From assembly GCF_004348735.1 (NCBI RefSeq), contig NZ_SMKT01000017.1:1-64000 (forward strand): DNA of 64,000 bases. The letters run 5' to 3'. A program made the position numbers and the translations under genes. Source of the stretch: Actinomadura sp. KC06. GTDB lineage: Bacteria > Actinomycetota > Actinomycetes > Streptosporangiales > Streptosporangiaceae. Every line of letters starts with the position of its first letter. Positions within the stretch are counted from its first letter, which is position 1. Shown here piece after piece: positions 1 to 12,352 of this stretch. Under the pieces are notes generated by a model, which was not told the origin of the DNA, did not search any database, and saw only the letters and a program-made list of their open reading frames with translations.

Positions 1-543
1 GGGCAGGTAGGTGCGGCCGAGCGCGAGCCCGGCGGGCAGCGTCAGCAGCGCGGCGGTCAGGACGGTCGCGGTGAACCCGAGCCCGGCCGCGGCGGTGACG
101 ACGCCGAACAGCCCGCCGCTCATCGCGCCGACGCACCACCCGGCGTGCATGCCGCTCATGATCGACCGCCCGTACGCCCGCTCGACGACGCTGCCCTGCG
201 CGTTCATCGCGATGTCGGTGATGCCGAACGTCATGCCGAACAGCACCACGGCGGCGAGCAGCACGCCGTACGTGGGCGCGAGCGCGACGGCCGCGTACGA
301 CAGCGCGGTCAGCGGCAGCGCGACCCGCAGGGCGGCGCGGCTCCCGGCGCGGGCCATCACGCCGCGCAGCGCCTGCATGGCCGCGACCGCGCCGAGCCCC
401 CAGACGAGGACGACGATGCCGATCTCGGCCTCGCTCGTCCCGAACTTGGCGGCGAGCGCGGGCATGCGCGCCACCCACACCCCGGTCAGCAGACCGGCCA
501 GCGCGAAGGTCAGGAACGTTCCCGAACGGGCACGGAACAGCAT
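1..543 (-). CDS. MFS transporter, C-terminus cut by window edge
   Basis: This is a major facilitator superfamily permease read from ATG at 543 to the window edge; 181 codons are visible. The translation is strongly hydrophobic, with about five or six membrane segments. It begins MLFRARSGTFLTFALAGL and has a segment near residue 85 reading LLAAVVLFGMTFGITDIAMN, typical of sugar or drug MFS proteins. It lies 96 bp downstream of a TetR gene on the same strand, so the two probably form a regulator-exporter operon controlled at 1184-1205. The substrate cannot be told from the sequence. Confidence 0.8.
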   Translation of the reverse strand, partial: MLFRARSGTFLTFALAGLLTGVWVARMPALAAKFGTSEAEIGIVVLVWGLGAVAAMQALRGVMARAGSRAALRVALPLTALSYAAVALAPTYGVLLAAVVLFGMTFGITDIAMNAQGSVVERAYGRSIMSGMHAGWCVGAMSGGLFGVVTAAAGLGFTATVLTAALLTLPAGLALGRTYLP

Positions 544-639
544 GGTTCACCTCTTTCGGCAGTCGTGGAACGCTCCAGGCGTGGCCCGGCGGGGCGTTCA
601 GGTGGGTCGGTCGGGATGGACGGTCGGCTCCGTCCGGCG

Positions 640-1173
640 TCATCGCTCCAGCAGGCCCAGGAGCCGCTGCCGCAGCGCTTCGAGCTGCTCTTCGCCGTAC
701 AGCCCGGGATCGTGGCTCACCACTTCCCAGAGCCCCTCGGCCGCCAGCCGGACGACCGTCGCGATGCCCGGGTCGGGGTCGTCCGCGGGGGCGCGGCCGT
801 GCCAGCGCCGCATCGCCTCGTTCAGCGGCGCGGCCTGCTCCGGATCGGCGGCGGCGGCCGTGATGGCCGACCAGCGCCGGTAGGCACGGGCCTCCCCGGT
901 CAGGATCTCGAACGTGGCCTCGACGTAGGCCCGGGTGTAGGCGCCCGGCACGCCGTCCCCGTAGGAGTCGAGGTAGGTCGCGATCAGGTCGTCGAACTCG
1001 TCGATGACCCGCGCCACCATCGCCCGGACCAGGGCCTCCTTGGTCGGGAAGTGGTACAGGAGCCCGCCCTTGCTGACGCCCGCGCGGTCCGCGACCGCGG
1101 TGAGCGTCAGCGCCTGCGTCCCCTGCTCGGAGAGGACGGCTTCGGCGGCGTCGAGGAGGGCATCCTTCATCAT
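640..1173 (-). CDS. TetR-family transcriptional regulator
   Basis: This 177-residue protein has the TetR N-terminal helix-turn-helix at about residues 23-42 ([19 protein letters not shown]), followed by an all-helical ligand domain. I chose the ATG at 1173; a TTG two codons upstream is possible but has no better ribosome site. The gene is the proximal member of a pair with the MFS gene, which suggests local control of that exporter. A perfect 7-8-7 inverted repeat lies 11-32 bp upstream of the start and is the likely autoregulatory operator. The ligand is unknown. Confidence 0.88.
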   Translation of the reverse strand: MMKDALLDAAEAVLSEQGTQALTLTAVADRAGVSKGGLLYHFPTKEALVRAMVARVIDEFDDLIATYLDSYGDGVPGAYTRAYVEATFEILTGEARAYRRWSAITAAAADPEQAAPLNEAMRRWHGRAPADDPDPGIATVVRLAAEGLWEVVSHDPGLYGEEQLEALRQRLLGLLER

Positions 1174-1183
1174 GGTCAATTTA

Positions 1184-1205
1184 CTGTACCGGCTGGACGG
1201 TACAG
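1184..1205. promoter_or_regulatory. Probable TetR operator (inverted repeat)
   Basis: CTGTACC at 1184-1190 and GGTACAG at 1199-1205 are perfect inverted repeats separated by 8 bp. The site lies just upstream of the TetR start. Its place and length fit a TetR autoregulatory operator; binding is inferred. Confidence 0.65.
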
Positions 1206-1307
1206 ACGGCCAACCGGGCCGCCGCCGCCCGTATTCCCGGGTGCGCGCCGCCGGCCGCGCCGGGGCACCGCGAAGGGAACATCCGGCACGCGGATACTGT
1301 TGTCCGC

Positions 1308-2480
1308 GTGGTGACCTACCTCGACCATGCGGCGACCACCCCGATGCTGCCCGAGGCCATCGAGGCGATGACGGCGGAGCTGCGCGAGATCGGGAACCCG
1401 TCCTCGCTGCACGCGGCGGGACGGCGCGCCCGCCGGGTCGTGGAGGAGTCCCGCGAGATCATCGCGGAGGCGTTCGACGCCCGTCCGAGCGAGGTCGTGT
1501 TCACCTCCGGCGGCACCGAGGCCGACAACCTCGCCGTCAAGGGCCTCTACTGGGCCCGCCGCGCCGCCGACCCGGCCCGCACCCGCGTGCTGGCGAGTGC
1601 CGTCGAGCACCACGCCGTCCTGGACTCCGTCCAGTGGCTCGCCGACCATGAGGGCGCCCGTGTCGACTGGATTCCGGTGAACGATGCCGGGCGCGTCCGT
1701 CCCGAGGCTCTCGCCGATGCGCTGGGCGACGACGTGGCGCTCGTGAGCGTGATGTGGGCCAACAACGAGGTCGGCACCGTCCAGCCGGTCGCGGAGCTGG
1801 CCGCCGCCGCCCGCGAGCACGGCGTCCCCCTGCACACCGACGCCGTCCAGGCCGCCGGGACGCTGCCCGTCTCGTTCGCGGCGAGCGGCGCGCACGCGCT
1901 CACGGTCACCGGGCACAAGCTCGGCGGCCCCATCGGCGTCGGCGCGCTGCTGCTCGCCAAGCCGTACCCGCCCGGCCTCGTCGACCCGGTGCCGCTGCTG
2001 CACGGCGGCGGCCAGGAGCGCGACGTCCGGTCCGGGACGCTCGACACGCCCGCCATCGCCGGGTTCGCCGCCGCCGTCCAGGTCATGGTGGCGCGCCGCG
2101 AGGCCGAGGCGCGCCGGCTCACCGAGCTGCGCGACCAGCTGATCGACGCCGTCCGCGCCGTCGTGCCGGACGCGGTCCTGAACGGCGACCCCGCCGCCCG
2201 GCTCCCCGGCAACGCGCACTTCTCCTTCCCCGGCTGCGAGGGCGACGCGCTGCTCATGCTGCTGGACGCGCGCGGCATCGCCTGCTCCACGGGCTCGGCC
2301 TGCTCCGCCGGCGTCTCCCAGCCCAGCCACGTCCTGACCGCGATGGGCTCGACCGCGGAGCACGCCCGCGGCTCGCTGCGCTTCACCCTCGGCCACACCT
2401 CCACCGAGGCCGACGTCAAGGCCCTCGCCGACGCCATCGCCCCGGCCGTCGAACGCGCCCGCCAGGCCGGTCTCAGCTGA
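1308..2480 (+). CDS. Cysteine desulfurase (NifS/IscS family)
   Basis: This 390-residue class-V aminotransferase fold enzyme removes sulfur from L-cysteine as an enzyme persulfide, using PLP. It begins [20 protein letters not shown]. The PLP lysine is K204 in TGHKLGGP, the ring-stacking histidine is in the VEHHAVL segment, and the sulfur-carrying cysteine is C332 in STGSACSAG. The start is GTG at 1308, with a second GTG directly after it. mnmA, which needs a sulfur donor, lies 2.2 kb downstream on the same strand, and in actinobacteria the pair is often close. I infer that this enzyme feeds tRNA thiolation; a role in Fe-S assembly cannot be excluded. Confidence 0.92.
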   Translation: MVTYLDHAATTPMLPEAIEAMTAELREIGNPSSLHAAGRRARRVVEESREIIAEAFDARPSEVVFTSGGTEADNLAVKGLYWARRAADPARTRVLASAVEHHAVLDSVQWLADHEGARVDWIPVNDAGRVRPEALADALGDDVALVSVMWANNEVGTVQPVAELAAAAREHGVPLHTDAVQAAGTLPVSFAASGAHALTVTGHKLGGPIGVGALLLAKPYPPGLVDPVPLLHGGGQERDVRSGTLDTPAIAGFAAAVQVMVARREAEARRLTELRDQLIDAVRAVVPDAVLNGDPAARLPGNAHFSFPGCEGDALLMLLDARGIACSTGSACSAGVSQPSHVLTAMGSTAEHARGSLRFTLGHTSTEADVKALADAIAPAVERARQAGLS

Positions 2481-2517
2481 TCTACCCCGGTTTGACCGTT
2501 CCTTGAGCGGGGACAGC

Positions 2518-3366
2518 GTGCCCGTGGCAACGGATGTGAGCGACGGACTCGAGAAGGCGGCGGGACACCCCTGGTTCCATGTCATGTCCCGCGTGGGGCT
2601 GGTCGCGCGCGGCCTCCTCTACATCCTCATCGGATGGCTGGCCGTGCAAGTGGCCTTCGGTGGGAGCGGGCAGGAGGCCGACCGGAAGGGCGCGCTGCAG
2701 ACCGTCGCCGACAACCCCGGCGGCCCGGTGGTCATCGTGCTGATGGCGGTCGGCTTCGCCGCGCTCGCCTTCTGGCAGTACGCGGAGGTCGTGCACGGGC
2801 GTCCCGTCCCGGACGGCGACAAGCCCACCAAACGCCTGGCCTCCGCCGGGCGCGGCATCGTCTACACGGCCGGTTGCGCCGCGACCCTCGCGTTCCTGCT
2901 CGGCTACCAGGGGAAGTCCAGCGACCAGCAGTCCAAGACCGTCACCGCGCGCCTGATGAGCGAACCGGGCGGCCGCTGGCTCGTCCTGGCGATCGCCGCG
3001 GGCTTCGTGGTGTGGGGCGCCGTCGTGATCGTCGCCGCCGTCCGCCGCACGTTCATGGACGAGCTCAGTACCGCGGCGATGGGCCGTCTCGCGCACCGCG
3101 TCGTCCAGCCGTTCGGGGTCGTCGGCAACATCGCCCGCGGCCTCGTCGGCGCCGCCGCGGGCGCGTTCCTCGCCTACGCGGCCATCACCTTCCAGCCGGA
3201 CAAGGCCAAGGGCCTGGACGGCACGCTCCGCGAGTTCGCCGCGACCCCCGCCGGGGCGTGGGGCCTCGCCGCCCTCGCCGCGGGCGTGCTCACCTTCGGT
3301 GTCTACAGCCTCTTCGAGTCCCGCTACCGCAAGGTCGACTCGACGGGGCCCGCCCACGCCGCCTGA
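2518..3366 (+). CDS. DUF1206 family integral membrane protein
   Basis: The protein has about 282 residues and three internal repeats of a two-helix membrane unit. Each unit starts with a motif like the first, VMSRVGLVARGLLYILIGWL; the others are around FASAGRGIVYTAGCAATL-type and FGVVGNIARGLVGAAAGAFL. This triplication is the mark of DUF1206, a family of unknown function in actinobacterial membranes. The start is uncertain: GTG at 2518 and GTG at 2524 both follow GGGGA at 2509-2513, and TTG at 2503 extends the frame. It sits 37 bp after the desulfurase and may be read through from it. Confidence 0.85.
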   Translation: MPVATDVSDGLEKAAGHPWFHVMSRVGLVARGLLYILIGWLAVQVAFGGSGQEADRKGALQTVADNPGGPVVIVLMAVGFAALAFWQYAEVVHGRPVPDGDKPTKRLASAGRGIVYTAGCAATLAFLLGYQGKSSDQQSKTVTARLMSEPGGRWLVLAIAAGFVVWGAVVIVAAVRRTFMDELSTAAMGRLAHRVVQPFGVVGNIARGLVGAAAGAFLAYAAITFQPDKAKGLDGTLREFAATPAGAWGLAALAAGVLTFGVYSLFESRYRKVDSTGPAHAA

Positions 3367-3389
3367 CCCCCGGCACGCTCACCCGGAGA

Positions 3390-4493
3390 TCACGGCTGGT
3401 ACGGCGTGAGGGCCTTCCAGCCGGGGTCGCTGGTCGACGCGACCTTCGCCTTCCCTTCCGACCATCCGGCGGCGAGCTGGTCGAGCTCGGAGATCACGCC
3501 GGAGTCGGGGTCGGCGTAGAGGTGGAAGACGCGCAGGCCGTCGCCGGTCTCGCGGACGGCCAGCACGGCGCGGTCGCCGAGCTTGGCGAGCTTCTTCTCG
3601 AACGCCCGCAGCGCGCCCGAGGACGGCTCGACGGGCAGCCGGTCGGGGTTGCTGTTGGCGTACGGGACGGAGATCGCCACGTGCAGGTCGCAGAGCGGGT
3701 AGTCCTGCCGGTGCAGCGGGAACCGGGCGCCGAGCCGGGCGGGATGGCCGCGCGGGGTGCGGCCCTCGCCGGTCAGCCAGGCGGGCTCGGCGAACGGCTC
3801 GGAGATCTGCTCGATGACCGACGGCAGCATCGAGGGCGGCAGCGCGTCGATCGGCGCCTCCGTCGCGATCGAGACCTCGCCGACCCAGCGGGCGACGTCG
3901 TCCTCGCCGAGCGCCCAGTGCAGGACGTTCATCGCGACCTGGATCTGCTGCTCCTCCGCGACGAACAGGAAGTCGGGATGGTAGGCGGTGAGGTGCACGC
4001 GGGCGCGGCCCGAGTCGGCGCGCATGCCGAGCCGCACGTACTCCAGGTCGAACTCGTGGTCGCCGAGGACGAGGTCCTGGCCGAGCATCTCCGGGTCGGC
4101 CTGCCGGGCGGGGTGGAACGTCCAGCCGCCCGCCGCCGCACCGGACGGCGCCGACCGCGCCCACCGCTCGGTGACGCCGCGCAGCTCAGGGTTCCCGCCG
4201 CCGGTCACGGTGAGGGCCGGGGCCCGGTCCTCCGCGCCGCCGATCTCCCACAGCAGCCCTGGGTGGATCTTGTGGATGCGCCGGGACAGCTCCTCGATCG
4301 CGTCCGCGGACAGCCCCTCGCCGGGCGTCTCGGGCTCGGGCTGGTCGGGCCCGGCGGCCAGGGACGCCTCGATCGTCGGGCGGGCCTGCGCCCACCACTC
4401 CCAGAACTCGCTGATCGCGGGCGGCGTCACCGCGGACGCGTCGCGCGGACGACGGAAGATTCCCAACTGTCGTCTCTTCCTTGTCGTGGTCAA
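3390..4493 (-). CDS. Conserved hypothetical protein, DUF695-like
   Basis: I do not firmly recognise this 367-residue soluble protein. It is acidic and has no signal peptide or membrane segment. The N-terminal third contains FWEWWAQARPTIEASLA; the middle has HFDLEYV-type and YHPDFLFVAEEQQIQVAMN strands followed by VLHWALGEDDVARWVG. The middle part recalls DUF695-type proteins, but this is only a resemblance. It starts at TTG 4493, and other starts within the first 10 codons are possible. It is convergent with the DUF1206 gene and divergent from mnmA, so it is probably a single-gene unit. Confidence 0.6.
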   Translation of the reverse strand: MTTTRKRRQLGIFRRPRDASAVTPPAISEFWEWWAQARPTIEASLAAGPDQPEPETPGEGLSADAIEELSRRIHKIHPGLLWEIGGAEDRAPALTVTGGGNPELRGVTERWARSAPSGAAAGGWTFHPARQADPEMLGQDLVLGDHEFDLEYVRLGMRADSGRARVHLTAYHPDFLFVAEEQQIQVAMNVLHWALGEDDVARWVGEVSIATEAPIDALPPSMLPSVIEQISEPFAEPAWLTGEGRTPRGHPARLGARFPLHRQDYPLCDLHVAISVPYANSNPDRLPVEPSSGALRAFEKKLAKLGDRAVLAVRETGDGLRVFHLYADPDSGVISELDQLAAGWSEGKAKVASTSDPGWKALTPYQP

Positions 4494-4693
4494 GCGGCCG
4501 AGCCGCCTCAGGACCGGGGCCGATGAGGTCGCTGGAGGATGGTTCCCGGCATGGCGCGGGGCTCGGCCGGGAGTCCGGCGAGGCCATGCCCGTCCCGTAA
4601 ACCCTACGTGAGCCGCCGCGCTTCCCGCCGCCGCCCGCCCGGTCCGGAAACGATGACGGGTGAGGGCCTCGCGGCGCGTACCCTCGAAGGGTT

Positions 4694-5770
4694 ATGGCAC
4701 TCCGTGTACTAGCCGCGATGTCCGGCGGCGTCGACTCCGCCGTGGCCGCCGCCCGCGCCGCCGAGGCCGGGCACGACGTCACCGGCGTCCATATGGCCCT
4801 GTCCAGCAACCCGCAGTCGTACCGGTCGGGCGCCCGCGGCTGCTGCACCCTGGAGGATTCCAGGGACGCGCGCCGCGCCGCCGACGTGATCGGCATCCCG
4901 TTCTACGTGTGGGACCTCGCCGAGCGCTTCCACCGCGACGTCGTGGAGGACTTCGTCAGCGAGTACGCGGCGGGCCGCACCCCGAACCCCTGCCTGCGCT
5001 GCAACGAGAAGATCAAGTTCGCGGCGCTGCTGGATCGTGCCAGGGCGCTGGGCTTCGACGCCGTCTGCACCGGCCACTACGCGCGGCTGGACGACGGCGT
5101 CCTGCGCCGCGGCGTCGACGCGGGCAAGGACCAGTCGTACGTCCTGGCCGTGTGCACGCCCGAGCAGCTCGCGCACGCGCTGTTCCCGCTCGGCGACACG
5201 TCCAAGGCCGACATCCGGCGGGAGGCTGAGCGCCGCGGCCTCCAGGTGGCCGACAAGCCCGACAGCCACGACATCTGCTTCATCGCGGACGGCGACACGC
5301 GCGGCTTCCTGGCCGAGCGGCTCGGCGAGGCGCCCGGCCCGATCGTCGACACCGACGGCAACGAGGTCGGACGCCACGACGGCGCCTACGCCTACACGAT
5401 CGGGCAGCGCAAGGGGCTGCGGATCGGCACGCCCGCGCCTGACGGGCGTCCGCGGTACGTCCTGGACATCTCCCCGGTGACGAACACGGTGACCGTGGGG
5501 CCGCGCGACTCGCTGGACGTCGACGAGATCACCGGCGAGCGCCCGGTGTGGCTGAGCGAGGCCCCGGAAGGGCCGTTCGGCTGCCACGTCCAGCTCCGCG
5601 CGCACGGAGAGGTCTACGGCTGCACGGCCGAGCGGGACGGCGACACCCTGCGCATCCGCCTGTCCAGCCCCGCCCGCGGCGTCGCGTCCGGGCAGGCCGC
5701 CGTCCTGTACGACGGCGAGCGCGTGCTCGCGTCCGCGACGATCGCCGACACCGCCCGCGTCCCCGCCTAG
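4694..5770 (+). CDS. mnmA: tRNA-specific 2-thiouridylase MnmA
   Basis: MnmA adenylates U34 of the Lys, Glu and Gln tRNAs and inserts sulfur at C2. The 358-residue protein has the PP-loop ATP motif AMSGGVDSA at residues 8-16, the catalytic cysteine C100 in the C100-x-x-C103 pair (NPCLRCNEK), and the second, persulfide-forming cysteine C195 in [10 protein letters not shown]. The YTIGQRKGL segment and the C-terminal beta-barrel are present. The ATG at 4694 gives the family's usual length. The sulfur probably comes from the cysteine desulfurase at 1308-2480. Genes for two MnmA substrates, tRNA-Gln and tRNA-Glu, lie at 47131-47300. Confidence 0.97.
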   Translation: MALRVLAAMSGGVDSAVAAARAAEAGHDVTGVHMALSSNPQSYRSGARGCCTLEDSRDARRAADVIGIPFYVWDLAERFHRDVVEDFVSEYAAGRTPNPCLRCNEKIKFAALLDRARALGFDAVCTGHYARLDDGVLRRGVDAGKDQSYVLAVCTPEQLAHALFPLGDTSKADIRREAERRGLQVADKPDSHDICFIADGDTRGFLAERLGEAPGPIVDTDGNEVGRHDGAYAYTIGQRKGLRIGTPAPDGRPRYVLDISPVTNTVTVGPRDSLDVDEITGERPVWLSEAPEGPFGCHVQLRAHGEVYGCTAERDGDTLRIRLSSPARGVASGQAAVLYDGERVLASATIADTARVPA

Positions 5771-5816
5771 GGGCGGGCCGCGATCTTCGGGACGGCGCGC
5801 CGATAGGGTCGCTCCT

Positions 5817-9042
<3,226 letters not shown>

Positions 9043-9059
9043 CGCCGCGTGGTCGGAAC

Positions 9060-9120
9060 CCCGCCACCAGGGTTGCGTTACTCAGGGGTACACTTCAACT
9101 ACCCAACGGTGAGTGGCGGG
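9060..9120 (+). other. Nested inverted repeats after ligA
   Basis: CCCGCCAC at 9060-9067 pairs with GTGGCGGG at 9113-9120. Inside it ACTCA (9080-9084) pairs with TGAGT (9110-9114), and GGGTA (9086-9090) with TACCC (9100-9104). The outer and middle stems share two bases, so they may be alternatives. No T-run follows. It could be a ligA terminator or a structured 5' leader of the c-di-GMP gene; the rest of the 256-bp gap shows nothing clear. Confidence 0.35.
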
Positions 9121-9298
9121 TAGGGATCAGGCATAACGGAACGTACCCAAATGGTTTCGCGAAGTTGAGCAAAGGCCGTACCCTCCCTCTCATCACGACC
9201 TACACCTGAATCTCCGGACGTAACACCCGAGGGGCGTCCCTCGAGGTCGGGGACGTCCGGTGCCGGGGACGGCCCCCCGAATCCCCCCCGAGGATGTG

Positions 9299-11464
9299 AT
9301 GAAGGACCCGAACAACACGCGGAACACGGCGCCGCGCCGTGGATCCCCGTTGTGGATCTACTTCGTCGTCGTCATCCTGCTCGGCGTCGCCGCGGGCGGC
9401 GTCGCGTTCTCCGGGCTGACCGCCGACGACCTGGACGCGCTCGCGAGCACGCCCGTGTTCTGGATCCTCGGCTGCTTCATCATCTTCGGCGAGCTCCGCC
9501 CGATCATCACGCCCGGCTCCACCGAGAACAACGGCGCGACCACGTCCACGACCTTCTCGTTCGCCGCGCTCCTGTACGCCGGGCTGCCGATCGCCGCCGC
9601 CCTGCAGGCCGTCGCCGTCATCACCTGCGGGATCTTCCGCGGCCGCACCCCGCACCGCATCGCGTTCAACGTCGCCCAGTACACCCTCAGCCTCGCCGCC
9701 GCGCAGCTCGTCCTCGCCCTGTTCGGCGACCTCGCCACCCCCACGAACCTGTGGGTGCCCGACGGCGCCGACCTGGCGGCGATCGCGCTCGCCGGCACCG
9801 TCTACTTCATCTGCAACGACACGCTCGTCGGCTCCGCCGTCGCGCTGCACGAGCGGGTCTCGCTGATCAAGGCGCTCCGCTGGGATCTCGGCTACCAGGT
9901 CCTCGTGCACCTGGCGCTGCTCGGCCTGGCGCCGCTCATGGTCATCGCCATGGACCGGTCCGCCGCCTTCGTGCCGCTGATCGTCCTGCCGTTCATCGCC
10001 GTGTACCTGAACGCGTCGGTGTCCGTCCGGCGCGAGCACCAGGCCCTGCACGACGGGCTGACCGGCCTCCCGAACCGCAAGCTGCTGATCGTCCGGACGG
10101 AGGAGGCCCTCGCCGAAGCGCGGGGCGCGGAAAAGCGCGGCGCCGAGAAGCGCGGCGCGGAGAAGGCGAGCGCGGAGCAGCGCGGCGCCGCGAAGCTCGC
10201 GCCGCGCGCCGGGCTCGCGCCGCGCCGCCGCAAGGCGACCGACCCGCCGAAGCACCGCGCCGGGCTGTTCCTCCTCGACCTCGACCGGTTCAAGGAGGTC
10301 AACGACACCCTCGGGCACCCCACCGGCGACCGCCTCCTGCAGCTCGTCGCGCACCGCCTCACGCACAGCGTCCGCCCCGGCGACCTCGTGGCCCGGCTCG
10401 GCGGCGACGAGTTCGCGGTGCTGCTGCCGTCCGTCCGGGACGAGGCCGCCGCCCGCGAGGTCGCCGCCCGCCTCCGCGCCGCGCTGAGCGAACCCGTCCG
10501 GCTGGACGGCATGTCGTTCGACCTGGAGGGCAGCGTCGGCATCGCGCTGTTCCCCGACCACGCGCCCGACTTCGAGCTCCTCCTCCAGCGCGCCGATGTC
10601 GCGATGTACAACGCCAAGGAGGCACGCTCCGGCGTCGAGATCTACTCGGCCCGCAAGGACCGCAACTCCCCGGCGCGGCTCAGCATGCTCGGCGACCTGC
10701 GCCGCGCCATCGACCGCTCCGAGCTGGAGCTGTTCTACCAGCCCAAGGTGTCCCTGCGGGACGGCCAGCTCGTCGGCATGGAGGCGCTGCTGCGCTGGCG
10801 CCACCCCGACAAGGGCATCCTCGAACCCGAGGCGTTCCTGTCGGTCGCCGAGCAGACGTACCTGATGCGCTCGATCACCCACCACGTCGTCGGCGCCGCG
10901 CTCGCGCAGGCCGCCGCCTGGTGGCGCGAGGACCTGACCGTGCAGGTCGCGGTGAACGCCTCCGGACGCGACCTGTTCGACACCGGCCTCACCGAGACGA
11001 TCGAGGAGGGCCTGCTCGCCCGCGGCCTGCCCGCCGCCGCCCTCCAGCTGGAGATCACTGAGCGGATCCTGATGAACGAGCCCGCCTACGCCTCCGACAC
11101 CGTCGGCGCGCTCGCCGAGCTCGGCATCCCGCTCAGCCTGGACGACTTCGGCACCGGCTACTCCTCGCTCGTCCGGCTCAACCGGCTCCCCGTCGAGGAG
11201 ATCAAGATCGACTCATCGTTCGTGGGGCGGCTCGCCGAGTCCACCGAGGACGCCGTCATCGTCCGCTCCATCGTCGACCTCGCCCGCACCCTCGGCCTGC
11301 GCTCCGTCGCCGAGGGCGTCGAGGACCCGGCCACCGCCCGCGCGCTCCGCGAGATGGGCTGCGACGCCGCCCAGGGCTGGCACTTCGGCCGGCCCATGGA
11401 CGCCGAGGCCGCCACCGACTGGCTCCGCCGCCACATGCAACGCGCCCCAGAACCGGCCGCGTAG
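9299..11464 (+). CDS. Membrane GGDEF-EAL protein (c-di-GMP turnover)
   Basis: This 721-residue protein has about six N-terminal membrane segments, a diguanylate cyclase domain with an intact GGDEF motif (residues 368-372), and a phosphodiesterase domain with an intact EAL (495-497), ITERIL and DDFGTGYSSL. Both activities look possible. Residues about 272-320 are a charged low-complexity insertion built from repeats of RGAEK; it splits the GGDEF domain before FLLDLDRFKEVNDTLG. I chose ATG 9299 because GAGG at 9290-9293 is well spaced; GTG 9296 and GTG 9260 are alternatives. It is related to the protein at 16915-19764, but the membrane domain differs. Confidence 0.92.
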   Translation: MKDPNNTRNTAPRRGSPLWIYFVVVILLGVAAGGVAFSGLTADDLDALASTPVFWILGCFIIFGELRPIITPGSTENNGATTSTTFSFAALLYAGLPIAAALQAVAVITCGIFRGRTPHRIAFNVAQYTLSLAAAQLVLALFGDLATPTNLWVPDGADLAAIALAGTVYFICNDTLVGSAVALHERVSLIKALRWDLGYQVLVHLALLGLAPLMVIAMDRSAAFVPLIVLPFIAVYLNASVSVRREHQALHDGLTGLPNRKLLIVRTEEALAEARGAEKRGAEKRGAEKASAEQRGAAKLAPRAGLAPRRRKATDPPKHRAGLFLLDLDRFKEVNDTLGHPTGDRLLQLVAHRLTHSVRPGDLVARLGGDEFAVLLPSVRDEAAAREVAARLRAALSEPVRLDGMSFDLEGSVGIALFPDHAPDFELLLQRADVAMYNAKEARSGVEIYSARKDRNSPARLSMLGDLRRAIDRSELELFYQPKVSLRDGQLVGMEALLRWRHPDKGILEPEAFLSVAEQTYLMRSITHHVVGAALAQAAAWWREDLTVQVAVNASGRDLFDTGLTETIEEGLLARGLPAAALQLEITERILMNEPAYASDTVGALAELGIPLSLDDFGTGYSSLVRLNRLPVEEIKIDSSFVGRLAESTEDAVIVRSIVDLARTLGLRSVAEGVEDPATARALREMGCDAAQGWHFGRPMDAEAATDWLRRHMQRAPEPAA

Positions 11465-11470
11465 CTTATT

Positions 11471-11626
11471 GCGTCTCTCTCCTCCTTCGGGCCCTGGGGG
11501 CCCTCCATCGTCGAGAAACGCGCGCGATCGCTGCATCGCTCCGACTCGCCTGGCGGCTCGCTGCGCGATCAGCTTTCTCGCAAGCTCGAAACCTGCCTTC
11601 GGTCGCGATCGCGACGGCTCAGGTCG
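11471..11626 (+). repeat. Dispersed repeat, copy A
   Basis: About 155 bp are nearly the same as 32577-32733. The repeat begins 7 bp after the TAG stop of the GGDEF-EAL gene. It contains a hairpin GGGCCC-TGG-GGGCCC at 11489-11503 and a GCGATCGC-rich body. In copy B the hairpin is GGGCGC-TGA-GCGCCC, so the fifth base pair is swapped from C-G to G-C with pairing kept. It encodes no plausible protein. It may act as a 3'-end or REP-like element; the function is unknown. Confidence 0.75.
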
Positions 11627-11639
11627 CCGTGTAGATCGC

Positions 11640-11888
11640 TCAGTAGGGGCGGCGGCGGGTTTCGTATTCGTCGTAGTACTCCTCGCGGACGTGCTGCGGC
11701 GGGGGGCGGCGCTCGATGGCGCGGCGGGCGGAGACGATCCGGATGACGCCGATGACGAGGCCGATCAGGCCGCCGATCATCAGGATCACCCCGACCAGCC
11801 GGATGTCGACGCCGCTGAACTCGTAGTCGACCGCGTAAGCCAGGATCGCGCCGATGATGAGCAGGGCGATGCTGCCGCCGATGGTCAT
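11640..11888 (-). CDS. Small DUF6458-like membrane protein
   Basis: The protein has 82 residues and two membrane helices: one at about residues 5-22 (GSIALLIIGAILAYAV) and one at about 32-52 (LVGVILMIGGLIGLVIGVI). They are separated by YEFSGVDIRLVG and followed by a basic then tyrosine-rich tail ending EYYDEYETRRRPY. This layout is that of DUF6458, common and uncharacterised in actinomycetes. ATG 11888 has a strong GGAGG site. It converges on repeat copy A and faces away from gatC. Confidence 0.8.
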   Translation of the reverse strand: MTIGGSIALLIIGAILAYAVDYEFSGVDIRLVGVILMIGGLIGLVIGVIRIVSARRAIERRPPPQHVREEYYDEYETRRRPY

Positions 11889-12050
11889 GGCGTCCTCCGT
11901 TCGTCGTCCGGGGGTGTGAACACCATCGTTCCCGCCACCGGGATCTGAAACGGCGCGCCGGATCGCGCCCGCGTAAACCGGTCGGGCGGACGGGGGCGCG
12001 GCCCATAGGATGGCCGGTGAACCCAACACTTCGCAGGAACGGTTTCTCTC

Positions 12051-12350
12051 ATGTCCGCCATCACCCGTGACGAGGTGTCGCATCTCGCCCGGCTGTCCCG
12101 GCTGGCGCTCGGCGACGATGAGCTCGACCATCTCGCCGCCCAGCTCGACCAGATCATCTCCGCGGTCGCGCGGGTGCAGGAGGTCGCCGCGGAGGACATC
12201 CCGCCCACCTCGCACGCGCTGCCGCTGACCAACGTCTACCGGACGGACGAGGTCCGCCCGTGCCTGCCGCCCGAGCAGGCCCTCGCCGGGGCGCCCGCCG
12301 CCGAGGAGCAGCGCTTCCGCGTCCCGCGGATCCTGGACGAGGAGGCGTGA
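12051..12350 (+). CDS. gatC: Aspartyl/glutamyl-tRNA amidotransferase subunit C
   Basis: GatC is the small wrapping subunit of the GatCAB amidotransferase, which converts Glu-tRNA(Gln) to Gln-tRNA(Gln), and Asp-tRNA(Asn) where needed. The 99 residues include [19 protein letters not shown] [17 protein letters not shown] near the start and the conserved C-terminal [18 protein letters not shown]. It is the first gene of gatCAB, and the next ATG begins 2 bp after its stop. A possible -10, TAGGAT, is at 12006-12011. Confidence 0.97.
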   Translation: MSAITRDEVSHLARLSRLALGDDELDHLAAQLDQIISAVARVQEVAAEDIPPTSHALPLTNVYRTDEVRPCLPPEQALAGAPAAEEQRFRVPRILDEEA

Positions 12351-12352
12351 CG

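Noticed and set aside
1176..2585. Long minus-strand frame opposite the cysteine desulfurase
   Set aside because: Low-complexity Gly/Arg/Ala composition and no motifs; it is the shadow of a GC-rich gene.
9043..9298. c-di-GMP riboswitch before the GGDEF-EAL gene
   Set aside because: The conserved GEMM core and tetraloop-receptor helices are not visible; only generic inverted repeats.
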